Shown here piece after piece: positions 24,912 through 33,073 of a stretch of DNA of 64,000 bases (position 1 is its first letter; the number at the start of each line of letters is the position of its first letter). Source of the stretch: Nocardioides ochotonae (GTDB taxonomy: Bacteria > Actinomycetota > Actinomycetes > Propionibacteriales > Nocardioidaceae). The position numbers and the translations under genes were made by a program. Where the stretch lies: NCBI RefSeq assembly GCF_011420305.2, contig NZ_CP061769.1, forward strand, positions 2,529,001 through 2,593,000, read 5' to 3'. The notes beneath the pieces are model-generated. The model had not been told where the DNA came from, did no database searches, and saw nothing but the letters and a program-made list of their open reading frames with translations.

Positions 24912-26390
24912 GTGTCCGACCTGATCCGGAGCCGTTTCGGCCTCCCGACGACCACGCCGCGCACCGACGCGCCGCGGACCGACGAGGCGCGCCCCGACGT
25001 GCCCCGCCTGGACGCGCCGCCGGCGCCGAGGCCCGCGCCGACCCACGCCGCGGTCCCGCCCGCGCCGACCCACGCCGCGGTCCCGCCCGCGCCGCTCGAC
25101 CTGCCGATGGCACCGCCGCCGCTTCCCCTCGACGTACCGATCGCGGCGCCGCTGGGTGTCGCCACCCTGGCTCCCCCGCCGGCCGTGCCGGCACCGACCA
25201 TCACGATGCCGACCCTCCTGGAGCCGGCGGCCTCGCGTCCGGCGGCTGCCGCGCCCGCACCGCGCGCGCCCGAGCCGGAGCCTCCGGCGGAGTCCGCGCC
25301 GCTGGCCCTCGACGACCTCCTCCTCGGGCTGGTCGACTCGGGTGGCTCCGACCTGCACCTGACCCGCGGCGCGCCGCCGATGATCCGCCTGCGCGGTGAC
25401 ATGCGGCCGCTGGAGGGCTACGAGCCGCTGGAGGCCAAGCAGCTTCAGGACCTGATGTACGGCGTGATGACCGAGCGCCAGCGCAAGGAGTTCGAGGAGG
25501 AGCTCGAGCTCGACTTCGCCTACGCCGTCCCCGGGCAGGCGCGCTTCCGTGTCAACGTGTTCCAGCAGCGCGAGGCCGTGGGCGCCGTGATGCGCCTGAT
25601 CCCGTGGGAGATCAAGCCGCTCGAGGACCTCGGCATGCCGCCGGTCATCAACAGCTTCACCGAGCTCAAGCGCGGCCTGGTGCTGGTCACCGGCGCGACC
25701 GGCTCCGGCAAGTCGACCACGCTGGCGGCGATGATCGACCGGATCAACCGGACCCGCAGCGGACACATCGTCACCATCGAGGACCCGATCGAGTTCCTCC
25801 ACGAGCACCGCCGCTGCCTGGTGAACCAGCGCGAGGTCGGCGAGGACACCCATGGGTTCCAGGCCGCCCTCAAGCACGTGCTGCGCCAGGACCCCGACGT
25901 GATCCTGGTCGGCGAGCTGCGTGACCTCGAGACGATCTCGGTCGCGCTGACCGCCGCCGAGACCGGTCACCTGGTCTTCGCGACCCTGCACACCCAGTCG
26001 GCGCAGGACACGATCTCCCGCGTGGTCGACGTCTTCCCGGCCGGGCAGCAGCAGCAGATCCGCACCCAGCTGGCCGCGACCCTGCAGGCCGTGGTCTGCC
26101 AGAACCTGGTCAAGACCTCCGACGGCAAGGGCCGCGCCGCCGCCGTCGAGGTGATGGTCTGCAACCCCGGCATCCGCGCGATGATCCGCGACGACAAGCT
26201 CAACCAGATCCAGGGCTCCCTCCAGGCCGGCGCCAAGGACGGGATGCAGACGCTGAACTCGCACCTCGCGGCGCTGGTGAAGGCCGGGCGGATCACCTTC
26301 GAGGCCGGCCTCGAGGCCTGCTCGGACCGTCACGACTTCGAGACCCTGGCGCGGTCGGCGAGCGTGCGCCCGACCCCCGCCTGGTCCTGA
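24912..26390 (+). CDS. PilT-family ATPase with proline-rich N-terminal extension (second copy)
   Basis: A 492-residue PilT/PilU-like ATPase. Residues 1-135 are a Pro/Ala-rich linker with a duplicated nonapeptide APTHAAVPP, unlike PilT at 21491. The catalytic core starts at LDDLLLGLVDSGGSDLHLTRG and has Walker A GATGSGKST, Asp box VTIEDPIEFLHEH, Walker B DPDVILVGELRD, His box TGHLVFATLHTQSA and the PilT-type GIRAMIRDDK segment. GTG start with GGAGG directly upstream. It precedes pilC by 65 bases and has its own WhiG-type promoter. Two PilT homologues with different N-termini suggest distinct roles (PilT versus PilU-like accessory motor); which one retracts cannot be decided here. Confidence 0.9.
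   Translation: MSDLIRSRFGLPTTTPRTDAPRTDEARPDVPRLDAPPAPRPAPTHAAVPPAPTHAAVPPAPLDLPMAPPPLPLDVPIAAPLGVATLAPPPAVPAPTITMPTLLEPAASRPAAAAPAPRAPEPEPPAESAPLALDDLLLGLVDSGGSDLHLTRGAPPMIRLRGDMRPLEGYEPLEAKQLQDLMYGVMTERQRKEFEEELELDFAYAVPGQARFRVNVFQQREAVGAVMRLIPWEIKPLEDLGMPPVINSFTELKRGLVLVTGATGSGKSTTLAAMIDRINRTRSGHIVTIEDPIEFLHEHRRCLVNQREVGEDTHGFQAALKHVLRQDPDVILVGELRDLETISVALTAAETGHLVFATLHTQSAQDTISRVVDVFPAGQQQQIRTQLAATLQAVVCQNLVKTSDGKGRAAAVEVMVCNPGIRAMIRDDKLNQIQGSLQAGAKDGMQTLNSHLAALVKAGRITFEAGLEACSDRHDFETLARSASVRPTPAWS
25034..25094 (+). repeat. 27-bp tandem repeat in the PilT-like linker
   Basis: Two identical 27-bp units (25034-25060, 25061-25087) and a 7-base partial copy encode the nonapeptide APTHAAVPP twice. 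Replication slippage could change linker length without breaking the frame. Confidence 0.85.
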
Positions 26391-26455
26391 CCCACCGCGG
26401 CCGCCCGGCCGCGCGCCGTACCCGCTGATCCGCACCCGAGCTCGAAGAGGCCGCC

Positions 26456-27676
26456 ATGGCAGCACCCACCACGACGACGTACGCCTACAAGGTCCGCGAC
26501 CAGCGGGGCAAGATGGTCGAGGGCAAGGTCGAGGCCCCCAACGAGGCCGCCGTCGCCGAGAAGCTGCTCTCGATGGGCTACGTGCCGCTCGACGTGCGGC
26601 TCGCCAACGCCGGGTTGCAGCGCGAGCTGTCCTTCGGGCCGCCGAAGCGGATCAAGCTCAAGGACCTCGCGATCTTCTCGCGGCAGTTCTCCACGATGAT
26701 CAACGCCGGACTGACGATGCTCCGTGCGCTGACGATCCTCTCCGAGCAGGTCGACAGCCTCGAGCTGCGCAAGGTCCTGCGCGCGGTCAAGCAGGACGTC
26801 GAGGCCGGCTCGAGCCTCTCGGGGGCGATGGGCAAGCACACCGCGTTCCCGCCGATCATGGTCAACCTGGCGAAGGCCGGCGAGGCCGGCGGCTTCCTGG
26901 ACCGGGCGATGAACCAGGTCGCCGACAACTTCGAGAAGGAGGTCAAGCTGCGCGCCAAGATCAAGTCCGCGATGACCTACCCGGTCGTCGTGTTCGTGAT
27001 GGCGATCGTGATGTGCGGCGCAATGATGGTGTTCGTCGTGCCGACCTTCGAGGGCATCTTCACCAGCCTCGGCGGCCAGCTCCCCTTCCCCACCCGGATC
27101 CTGCTGATGATCGCCGGCACGATGAAGTACGTCGTCCCGATCACGGTCGTCGCGATCGTGGCGTTCGTCGCCTGGTGGCGCAAGTACAACCGCACCGAGC
27201 GGGTGCGCAACGTCTGGGACCCGCTGAAGCTGAAGATGCCGGTCTTCGGCGGCCTGGTGCAGAAGCTCGCCCTGGCGCGCTTCGCCCGCAACCTCGGCAC
27301 CCTGATGGGCTCCGGTGTCCCGATCCTGCAGTCCCTCGACGTGGTCGCCGACACCACCGGCTCCATCGTCGTCACCCGCGCGCTCGCCGACGTCCGTGAC
27401 TCCGTACGCCGCGGCGAGAGCCTCGCCGGCCCGCTGGCGGACCACCCCATCTTCCCCACGATGGTGCAGCAGATGATCGCCTCCGGCGAGGAGTCCGGCG
27501 CCATCGACCAGATGCTGCACAAGGTCGCCGATTTCTACGACTCCGAGGTCGAGGCCACCACCGAGCAGCTCAGCGCCATGGTCGAGCCGCTGATGATCGC
27601 CTTCCTCGGCGTCATCGTCGGCAGCATGCTAGTCGCGCTGTACCTGCCGATCTTCAACGTCGGCAACCTGCTCTGA
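26456..27676 (+). CDS. pilC: Type IV pilus platform protein PilC
   Basis: A 406-residue polytopic platform protein. Two T2SSF domains are visible: residues about 68-192 (LAIFSRQFSTMINAGLTMLRALTILSEQ) and 272-395 (LARFARNLGTLMGSGVPILQSLDVV), each ending with membrane helices. The N-terminal TTTTYAYKVRDQRGKMVEGKVEAPNEAAVAEKLLSMGY repeats the usual PilC start. PilB and PilT drive pilin insertion and removal through this protein. It shares the promoter at 24844 with the upstream ATPase, and a strong hairpin at 27713-27748 ends the transcript. Confidence 0.94.
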   Translation: MAAPTTTTYAYKVRDQRGKMVEGKVEAPNEAAVAEKLLSMGYVPLDVRLANAGLQRELSFGPPKRIKLKDLAIFSRQFSTMINAGLTMLRALTILSEQVDSLELRKVLRAVKQDVEAGSSLSGAMGKHTAFPPIMVNLAKAGEAGGFLDRAMNQVADNFEKEVKLRAKIKSAMTYPVVVFVMAIVMCGAMMVFVVPTFEGIFTSLGGQLPFPTRILLMIAGTMKYVVPITVVAIVAFVAWWRKYNRTERVRNVWDPLKLKMPVFGGLVQKLALARFARNLGTLMGSGVPILQSLDVVADTTGSIVVTRALADVRDSVRRGESLAGPLADHPIFPTMVQQMIASGEESGAIDQMLHKVADFYDSEVEATTEQLSAMVEPLMIAFLGVIVGSMLVALYLPIFNVGNLL

Positions 27677-27712
27677 GGCTCACTCCCCGCGTCGCCGACG
27701 CGCCCGGCTGCT

Positions 27713-27748
27713 GAGGCACCCGCTGTCCCCCGGGGCAGCGGGTGCCTC
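27713..27748 (+). terminator. Terminator hairpin after pilC
   Basis: GAGGCACCCGCTG (27713-27725) pairs perfectly with CAGCGGGTGCCTC (27736-27748) around a 10-base loop, 36 bases after the pilC stop. A 13-bp GC-rich stem is a convincing factor-independent or stalling terminator. Confidence 0.75.
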
Positions 27749-28088
27749 TGTCCGTCCCGCCCCCGTCCGTGGCCCCTGTCCCTGCCGCGTCCGGGTCCCG
27801 CCGCGAGCCCCTGGCGTCAGCCGGTCTACAGGCTCGGCGTACACGCCAGGGCGTGGTGTACGGGCGGTGGCACACGAGGCGGCGAGTGACGCCGGACGCG
27901 ACCCGTCGCCGGGCGGCACGCATTCGAGCAACAGCGATTGCGCGGTGACGAGCACTCCGGGCGCCGGACGGACACGCAGGGCTGCCACCGGTGCCCGCCC
28001 CACGGCAGAGGCGCACCCGGCCAACGACGACTCGCTCCCGGCCGAGACCCACGCCGCGCCGCTGGCTCGGCGACGGCGCCGAAATGCC
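27749..28088. other. Gene-less stretch between convergent pilC and tip-protein genes
   Basis: About 340 bases between two terminators. Short open frames on both strands are Arg/Pro-rich and look non-coding. The one structure I see is an imperfect inverted repeat around 27837-27862 (GTACAC... ...GTGTAC). Nothing else supported. Confidence 0.5.
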
Positions 28089-28132
28089 GCAGGGCCGGGC
28101 TCCCCTCGGAACCCGGCCCTGCGCGGACACGG
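28089..28132 (-). terminator. Terminator hairpin of the minor pilin operon
   Basis: GCAGGGCCGGG (28089-28099) pairs perfectly with CCCGGCCCTGC (28122-28132), 24 bases downstream of the minus-strand stop at 28157. Confidence 0.7.
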
Positions 28133-28156
28133 CCGGAACCAGCCCGGCACGTTCGA

Positions 28157-29869
28157 TCAGTAGGCGGCCGAGATCTCGCCGTACGCCTTGATGCCCCAGG
28201 AGGAGCGCACCGGGTCCAGGAAGTACGGCGGCGGCGCGTAGCGCAGCCGGGTGTCGTACTCGTAGTTCTTCTCGTACCCGGTGCCCGACGTCAGCGCCAC
28301 CGGACCGCGGTAGCGCTGGGCGAACGAGCCGAAGAGGTTGAGCTTCCCGAGCCCGCTCGTCGAGCCCTTGTCCCAGGCCTGCACGTTGAAGCTGTGCATC
28401 AGGGTCAGGATGGACGCGTGGACGACCGCGTTCTTGAACAGCCCCTTCGACTCGGGCCTGTTCAGGTCGGAGAAGTTGTTGCCGGACTTCTTCACCGGGT
28501 GGTAGATCTTCACCGAGTTCCCGGCGATCAGGCCCAGCGAGTCGACCCCGGTCTTGCCGCCGTTGTAGGTCAGGTGGTCGGTGATGATGATGTTGTTGTC
28601 CGCCACGAGCGTCAGGCGGCCCTTGAGCGTCCCCTCGACGTACAACGTGCCGTAGCGGCAGCGCGCGTCGCTGAGCGTCTCGTTCCAGTCCTCGGCCTGC
28701 GGGTAGACGCTGATCGTCCCTGTCTGGCACGAGCCGTTCGTGTTCTGCTTCACCGTGAACGGCGCGCTGGCCGGGATGTCCTGCACGATGATCAGGCTGT
28801 TGTGCGGGATCGTCATCGTCTGGGACGTGTTCGGCGAGCTCGCGAAGCTCGCCGCGTTGCCGCACCCGGGGTTGAGCGTCGTGCGCGAGTAGGGACTCCA
28901 GACCTCCATCGTGGAATGGGTGGCCGAGGTCGCGATGAGCTTGATCCGCGTCGGGCCGGTGTAGAGGCAACCGGTCCTGGCGACGAGCGGGTTGGTCCCG
29001 TTCACGTACTGCCGCAGGTCACCGATCGTGGTCGGCAGCTCGATCTCGGGGCGGTAGCTGACGCCCTTCTCGAAGATCGGGTTGCTGCCGCCGGCCTTCT
29101 CGTAGCACTTCTTGGCGCTGCCGGTCTTGGCACAGTCCGGCCAGGAGGTCGTGGTCGTGCCCTTGAACCGGACGGCGCCACCGGTGAGGATCCGGTCGTT
29201 GGTGTGCATCGGGCCGTTGATCACGTCGCCGCCCGCGAACTGAATGTTGACGCAGTCGGAGTGCCGGGGACTGCTGCTCGGCCACCAGTAGCGCACGCAG
29301 TTGTTGGCCGCCCACGTGGTGCTGCGGGGGTTCCCGTTGTAGGTGGAGTCGTTCGCCGGGTCGACCTCCTCGTACACCGTGTAGTAGAGGAACTCACCGA
29401 AGCCACCGCGCCGCAGCACGGTCTGCACCGACCGGGTGACCGTGCCCACCCGGCCGGTGGCCGTCAGCTTGATGGTCCCGTTGACGGGCGTGCTGCCCGT
29501 CTCCGCCTCGTAGTGGTACTCGGCGCGGTCGGCACCGGGCACCTTCACCCAGCCGACCGGCGTGCCCGCGCCCCAGGCGCACGAGCTGACGTTCGGCCGC
29601 TTCATCGCCGGGTTCGAGCAGTCGGTCGCGGTCTGCCAGTAGAGGTCGTTCTTGTTCAGCCGCGCCAGGTAGTCGTCGACGCCGGCCTCAGCGGCGGCGA
29701 GCGCCTGGTTCCAGTCGCTGGAGTGCCGGGCGACGCGGTTGGTGTTCATCGCAGCCGTGGCTGCCACGGTGGCCAGGATGATCAGCACCATCGTCGTCCC
29801 GAGCACCACGATCAGTGCCGACCCCTCGTCCCGATTGCGCACGCGCCAGCGACTCATGATCTCCCCCAT
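28157..29869 (-). CDS. Large PilX-like pilus tip/minor pilin protein
   Basis: A 570-residue exported protein with a pilin-like N-terminus: a basic leader ending RDEG, then SALIVVLGTTMVLIILATVAATAAMN, and a typical PilX-type AALAAAEAGVDDYLARL segment. The rest is a Ser/Thr/Asn/Tyr-rich extracellular domain with several cysteines that could form disulphides. The leader lacks the G-FT-E consensus, as PilX-like proteins often do. Start at 29869 overlaps the preceding stop (TGATG); ATG at 29857 behind GGGGGAG is an alternative. It ends the leftward minor-pilin operon. I infer a tip or assembly-priming subunit, perhaps an adhesin; no ligand motif is recognisable. Confidence 0.78.
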   Translation of the reverse strand: MGEIMSRWRVRNRDEGSALIVVLGTTMVLIILATVAATAAMNTNRVARHSSDWNQALAAAEAGVDDYLARLNKNDLYWQTATDCSNPAMKRPNVSSCAWGAGTPVGWVKVPGADRAEYHYEAETGSTPVNGTIKLTATGRVGTVTRSVQTVLRRGGFGEFLYYTVYEEVDPANDSTYNGNPRSTTWAANNCVRYWWPSSSPRHSDCVNIQFAGGDVINGPMHTNDRILTGGAVRFKGTTTTSWPDCAKTGSAKKCYEKAGGSNPIFEKGVSYRPEIELPTTIGDLRQYVNGTNPLVARTGCLYTGPTRIKLIATSATHSTMEVWSPYSRTTLNPGCGNAASFASSPNTSQTMTIPHNSLIIVQDIPASAPFTVKQNTNGSCQTGTISVYPQAEDWNETLSDARCRYGTLYVEGTLKGRLTLVADNNIIITDHLTYNGGKTGVDSLGLIAGNSVKIYHPVKKSGNNFSDLNRPESKGLFKNAVVHASILTLMHSFNVQAWDKGSTSGLGKLNLFGSFAQRYRGPVALTSGTGYEKNYEYDTRLRYAPPPYFLDPVRSSWGIKAYGEISAAY

Positions 29870-30594
29870 CAGTTGTCCACCAGGACGTTGATCTCGGCAT
29901 TGGGCAGGCGCACCCGCTTGAACACGGTCGCCGGCTTGTAACGGGTGTTGCCGCGCACGGTCTGCACCTTCAGCGCGATCTCCACGCTGGACACCAGCGG
30001 CAGCTCGACGTCACCCAGGCTCGCCAGGGTGATCAGAGTGCCGCCGGAGTCGTAGTAGAAGAACGTGTCCACCGCCGGCCAGGCCAGGCCCCGGGCCAGC
30101 ACCCGCTTCTGCACAGAACAGGTCGGCAGAGTCGCGTCGCAGTAGCTGTAGGACTGGGTGGCGGTGTTGATGATCGGACGCTGGATCCGCTGCACGAGCT
30201 GTCCCGAGGTCTGCGCGGCATGCGTGTCGCGCTCGAGCTCGAGGGTCACCAGCAGTGGCGCGGAGCCGACGGTGTTGAGGTTGGCGTAGAACTGCACCCG
30301 GGTGCGCGTGGCCGCCTTGAGCGCGGTGTCCGCACAGGTGGGGCAGGCCAGCTCCGTGGCCTGCTCCGGCAGCACTGCGGTGCGCAGCACCTTGCTGACC
30401 GCGTCGACCGAGACCTGGCTCTGGGTGGCGTTGTCCAGCCTGTTCTCCAGCGCCGCGGTGGTACGGATGACCAGCACCGCGGTGGTCCCGAGACCGGTCA
30501 TCAGGATGGTGAAGATCGCCATCGCGACCAGAAGCTCGGCGAGGGTCATGCCCCGGTCACCGAAGGCGCCCGGCGAGCATCGCCGGCGGGTCAT
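29869..30594 (-). CDS. Minor pilin, PilW/PilV-like
   Basis: A 241-residue prepilin. The leader MTRRRCSPGAFGDRG is followed by the cleavage-site context G-MTLAELLVAMAIFTILMTGLG, with the conserved Glu at position 5 of the mature protein. Prepilin peptidase (16160-16963) should process it. The body is a single globular domain with two CxxC-like pairs (ELACPTCAD, YCDATLPTCSV). Four-base overlaps with both neighbours put it in the middle of the three-gene minor pilin operon. Confidence 0.85.
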   Translation of the reverse strand: MTRRRCSPGAFGDRGMTLAELLVAMAIFTILMTGLGTTAVLVIRTTAALENRLDNATQSQVSVDAVSKVLRTAVLPEQATELACPTCADTALKAATRTRVQFYANLNTVGSAPLLVTLELERDTHAAQTSGQLVQRIQRPIINTATQSYSYCDATLPTCSVQKRVLARGLAWPAVDTFFYYDSGGTLITLASLGDVELPLVSSVEIALKVQTVRGNTRYKPATVFKRVRLPNAEINVLVDN

Positions 30595-31904
30595 GGCGTC
30601 ACCACGCGCGGGTAGGTGCCGTCCCAGGGCAGCGTGACCTGTTGCGGCCCCCGGTTGCCGACACTGATCCGCCACGTGCCGAAGGGGACGCTGGTCCTGA
30701 GCTTGCCGGTGCCGTCGGTCTTGCCGAGCACGATCTTCGCGGCTCCGGGGCACGCGGCGTCGTCGCCTCGTTCCGCGATCACCTCGCGGTTCGACTTCGA
30801 CCCGCCACCTGCCCACTCCGCCACGACCGCCGCCAACGGAAGGGTCACCGTGCTCGTCCCACCGGGGGTGGCGGTGACCAGCGCACGCGGGCGGTCGCTC
30901 TGGTAGGGATCGCTGTCCGCGCAGGCGCCCGCCCAGACCTCGTAGCCCGCCGGATAGGGCCACAGGTTCGTGAGGGCCTGCGTGCCGGCGCTGTCGACGC
31001 CCCCGCGCACCACGGTCATCCCGCTGGGCAGCAGGGCACTGTTGGCGAGCGTCACCGGGAACCCGGTCGCGCCCTTGGGCTCGTGGCCGGGCCGCGTCTC
31101 GTAGGTGACCACGACGCGGCTCGCCAGTGCGTACTCCATCGTCGTGCGCACGAGCCGGCCGGCCTGGACCTGCACGGTCTTGGACGTCGTGCCGTCGCGG
31201 TTGACGTGTCCCGGGAGGTTGGGCGTGATCGTGTAGGCGCCCTCCGGGAGGAACGCGAAGACCGCGCACCCGTCGTCCGCCGTCAGGCTGCTGCTCGTGC
31301 CCCCGGGGCCCGAGACCGTCACCGACCTGCCCTCGAGCGGCTCGCCCTCGGCGCCGAGGAGCCGGACCCCGATGTGTCCGGTGCTCTGGGAGTAGGTGCC
31401 CTTCGGTGGCGTCATAACGGTGTCGGTCGAGACCGGCGGGCGGTCCGCGCCGAGCCCAGGCCAGGTCACCTCGACCCGCACCCGCAGGAACGCGAGCTCC
31501 GCGCTGCTTCCGTCGTCGCACGTGGACGCGGCGGTCGAGCCGACCTGGGCCCACTGGGCCGTGCGGGTGACGGTGTAAGGCACGTTGTCGACGACCAGCG
31601 GCGCGTTCGCCACACCGCCCGGCACCTGGTTGGGGTTGACCACCTGGTTGGTGGTGATGGTGGTCGGTCCGCGGGTCAGCGACGTGAACGCATCGCGGGT
31701 GATCTCCAGCTCGCGGGTGGCCAGGCTCGTGGCCACCATCCGGTAGCGGTCCTCCTTGGCCAGCCGGATCGCGCTGCCCAGGAGGCTCAGCACGGCGCCG
31801 GTGATGACCAGGAACAGCGCGAGCGCGACCACCACCTCGATGAGGGTCATGCCGTCGTCCCGGCGCGCAGGGGCGCTGCAGCGGGCTCGTGTGGACAGCA
31901 GCAT
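30591..31904 (-). CDS. Minor pilin with C-terminal Ig-like/carboxypeptidase-regulatory-like domain
   Basis: A 437-residue prepilin, about three times the length of a normal minor pilin. N-terminal processing site RRDDG-MTLIEVVVALALF, pilin helix, then a beta-rich region. Residues about 175-260 (HIGVRLLGAEGEPLEGRSVTVSGPGG...LPEGAYTITPNLPG) look like the Cna-B/carboxypeptidase-regulatory fold found in surface adhesins, and a second similar domain may follow at 355-437 (KIVLGKTDGTGKLRTSVPFGTWRISVGN). The ATG has AGGAGAGG upstream and lies 38 bases after a WhiG-type -10. I infer a tip adhesin or stalk extension exposed on the pilus. Confidence 0.82.
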   Translation of the reverse strand: MLLSTRARCSAPARRDDGMTLIEVVVALALFLVITGAVLSLLGSAIRLAKEDRYRMVATSLATRELEITRDAFTSLTRGPTTITTNQVVNPNQVPGGVANAPLVVDNVPYTVTRTAQWAQVGSTAASTCDDGSSAELAFLRVRVEVTWPGLGADRPPVSTDTVMTPPKGTYSQSTGHIGVRLLGAEGEPLEGRSVTVSGPGGTSSSLTADDGCAVFAFLPEGAYTITPNLPGHVNRDGTTSKTVQVQAGRLVRTTMEYALASRVVVTYETRPGHEPKGATGFPVTLANSALLPSGMTVVRGGVDSAGTQALTNLWPYPAGYEVWAGACADSDPYQSDRPRALVTATPGGTSTVTLPLAAVVAEWAGGGSKSNREVIAERGDDAACPGAAKIVLGKTDGTGKLRTSVPFGTWRISVGNRGPQQVTLPWDGTYPRVVTP

Positions 31905-31941
31905 CGCGTTCCTCTCCTCGTGACGGACTCGACCGAGGATC

Positions 31942-31969
31942 AGATCGGCTGCCGGACGTCCTCACTTGA
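31942..31969 (-). promoter_or_regulatory. Predicted WhiG/FliA-type promoter of the minor pilin operon
   Basis: Minus strand: TCAAG (31965-31969), 15 bases, GCCGATCT (31942-31949). Divergent from the pilin promoter at 32017, mirroring the divergent pair at 21280/21348. Confidence 0.75.
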
Positions 31970-32016
31970 GGAACGGCGAGGGTGACCAGACCGGCCGCAC
32001 TTTCTCGCCGCCGCCC

Positions 32017-32044
32017 TCAAGCCGGGGACCGACGGGGCCGACAT
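32017..32044 (+). promoter_or_regulatory. Predicted WhiG/FliA-type promoter of the major pilin
   Basis: TCAAG (32017-32021), 15 bases, GCCGACAT (32037-32044). About 75 bases before the pilin ATG. The -10 differs from the other copies only in its last three bases. Confidence 0.72.
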
Positions 32045-32122
32045 CTCCCTTCGACAAGAGCACCTGACCCCGGGGAGGGGCGCAGGGCACACAGCACCAC
32101 ACCTTCCGCAAAGGGGAATCAC

Positions 32123-32539
32123 ATGCTCGCTCGTCTGCAGAAGTCGATGAAGGAGAAGGACCAGGGCTTCACCCTGATCGAGCTCCTCGTCGTCATCATC
32201 ATCATCGGCATCCTGGCCGCGATCGCCATCCCGGCCTTCCTGAACCAGCGCCAGAAGGGCGTCGACGCCTCGATGAAGAGCGACGTCAAGAACGCCGCCA
32301 CGATCGTCGAGACCTGGATGACCGAGAACCCCTCCACCGCGGTCCCCGCCGGCGCCGCTGAGGACGAGTACGAGGGCTTCACGGCCACCAAGGGCAACAC
32401 CGTCACCGTGACGGCGGGCGGGACCATCGGCGAGTACTGCATCCAGGCCACGAACGACGCCTCGAGCGAGGACGTTGACTTCGTCGTCTACGACTCCGCC
32501 AAGGGTGGCCTGCAGGCCGCGTACGACGCAGGCTGCTGA
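32123..32539 (+). CDS. pilA: Major type IV pilin
   Basis: A 138-residue type IVa prepilin. The leader MLARLQKSMKEKDQG is cut before F16; the mature protein begins FTLIELLVVIIIIGILAAIAIPAF with Glu at position 5, the canonical assembly residue. The C-terminal globular domain is small and has two cysteines (EYCIQ and the C-terminal AGC) that could close a D-loop. The ATG has AAAGGGG upstream; longer readings into the 5' leader are not credible. An unusually stable hairpin follows (32546-32584), which fits a highly expressed, discretely terminated pilin mRNA. Confidence 0.95.
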   Translation: MLARLQKSMKEKDQGFTLIELLVVIIIIGILAAIAIPAFLNQRQKGVDASMKSDVKNAATIVETWMTENPSTAVPAGAAEDEYEGFTATKGNTVTVTAGGTIGEYCIQATNDASSEDVDFVVYDSAKGGLQAAYDAGC

Positions 32540-32545
32540 TCGCCG

Positions 32546-32584
32546 GCGCGGGGTGGGCGAGAGAGTCTCTCGCCCACCCCGCGC
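32546..32584 (+). terminator. 39-base perfect palindrome after the pilin gene
   Basis: GCGCGGGG...GAGAGA (32546-32564) and TCTCTC...CCCCGCGC (32566-32584) are perfectly complementary around one central base, so the loop can be only 3 nt. There is no T-run. It begins 7 bases after the pilin stop and may terminate partially or protect the pilin mRNA, leaving reduced readthrough into the next genes. Confidence 0.75.
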
Positions 32585-32653
32585 ACGCACTACGCGGCGT
32601 CGACACAACGACGCCGCTTCGTTCGTTCTGAACCACACGCCGGGGGGCAACTC

Positions 32654-33073
32654 GTGTCCGCAGTCCGCAAGATCGCCAGCCTGGTCGTGGTCGCAATCAT
32701 CGGGCTCACCGCCATCGACGGCGGCTCGGTGCTGCTCACCACCCTCGCCACCCCCGACGAACTCGAGGAGGCCGGGTTCAAGGCGGCCGCCGTGGTCAGC
32801 CACAGCAACGACCCGGTGCCCACGAGCACGACCGCGGTGGCGGCCCTCGAGGCCGCCCGCGCCGAGGCGGGCAAGCACGACATCACCGTGCGCGAGGACG
32901 ACTTCACCATCTACGCCGACGACACCGTCGAGCTGACCGGCGCGACCACCGCGCCGACCCTCCTCTTCAAGCACGTGCCCTTCCTGGAGGGCCTGGCCGA
33001 GGTCGTCACGACGCTGAGCGTCGAGCCGCGCGCCATCGACAGCAGCAGGCAGCGTTCCGGGAGGAACCGATGA
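32654..33073 (+). CDS. Small exported or membrane-anchored protein of the pilin-sigma cluster
   Basis: A 139-residue protein starting at a GTG behind GGGGGG. Residues 5-32 (KIASLVVVAIIGLTAIDGGSVLLTTLATPDEL) look like a signal anchor, and the remainder is a small domain with repeated Ala/Thr/Val (FKAAAVVSHSNDP, ITVREDDFTIYADDTVELTG). No family recognised. It overlaps the next gene by 4 bases and lies between the pilin and the WhiG-like sigma factor, so a pilus-related role is likely from context only. Confidence 0.75.
   Translation: MSAVRKIASLVVVAIIGLTAIDGGSVLLTTLATPDELEEAGFKAAAVVSHSNDPVPTSTTAVAALEAARAEAGKHDITVREDDFTIYADDTVELTGATTAPTLLFKHVPFLEGLAEVVTTLSVEPRAIDSSRQRSGRNR

Noticed and set aside
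27680-28150. A 156-codon minus-strand frame between pilC and the PilX-like gene
   Set aside because: It spans two terminator hairpins and reads as Arg/Pro/Ala low-complexity with no start signal.
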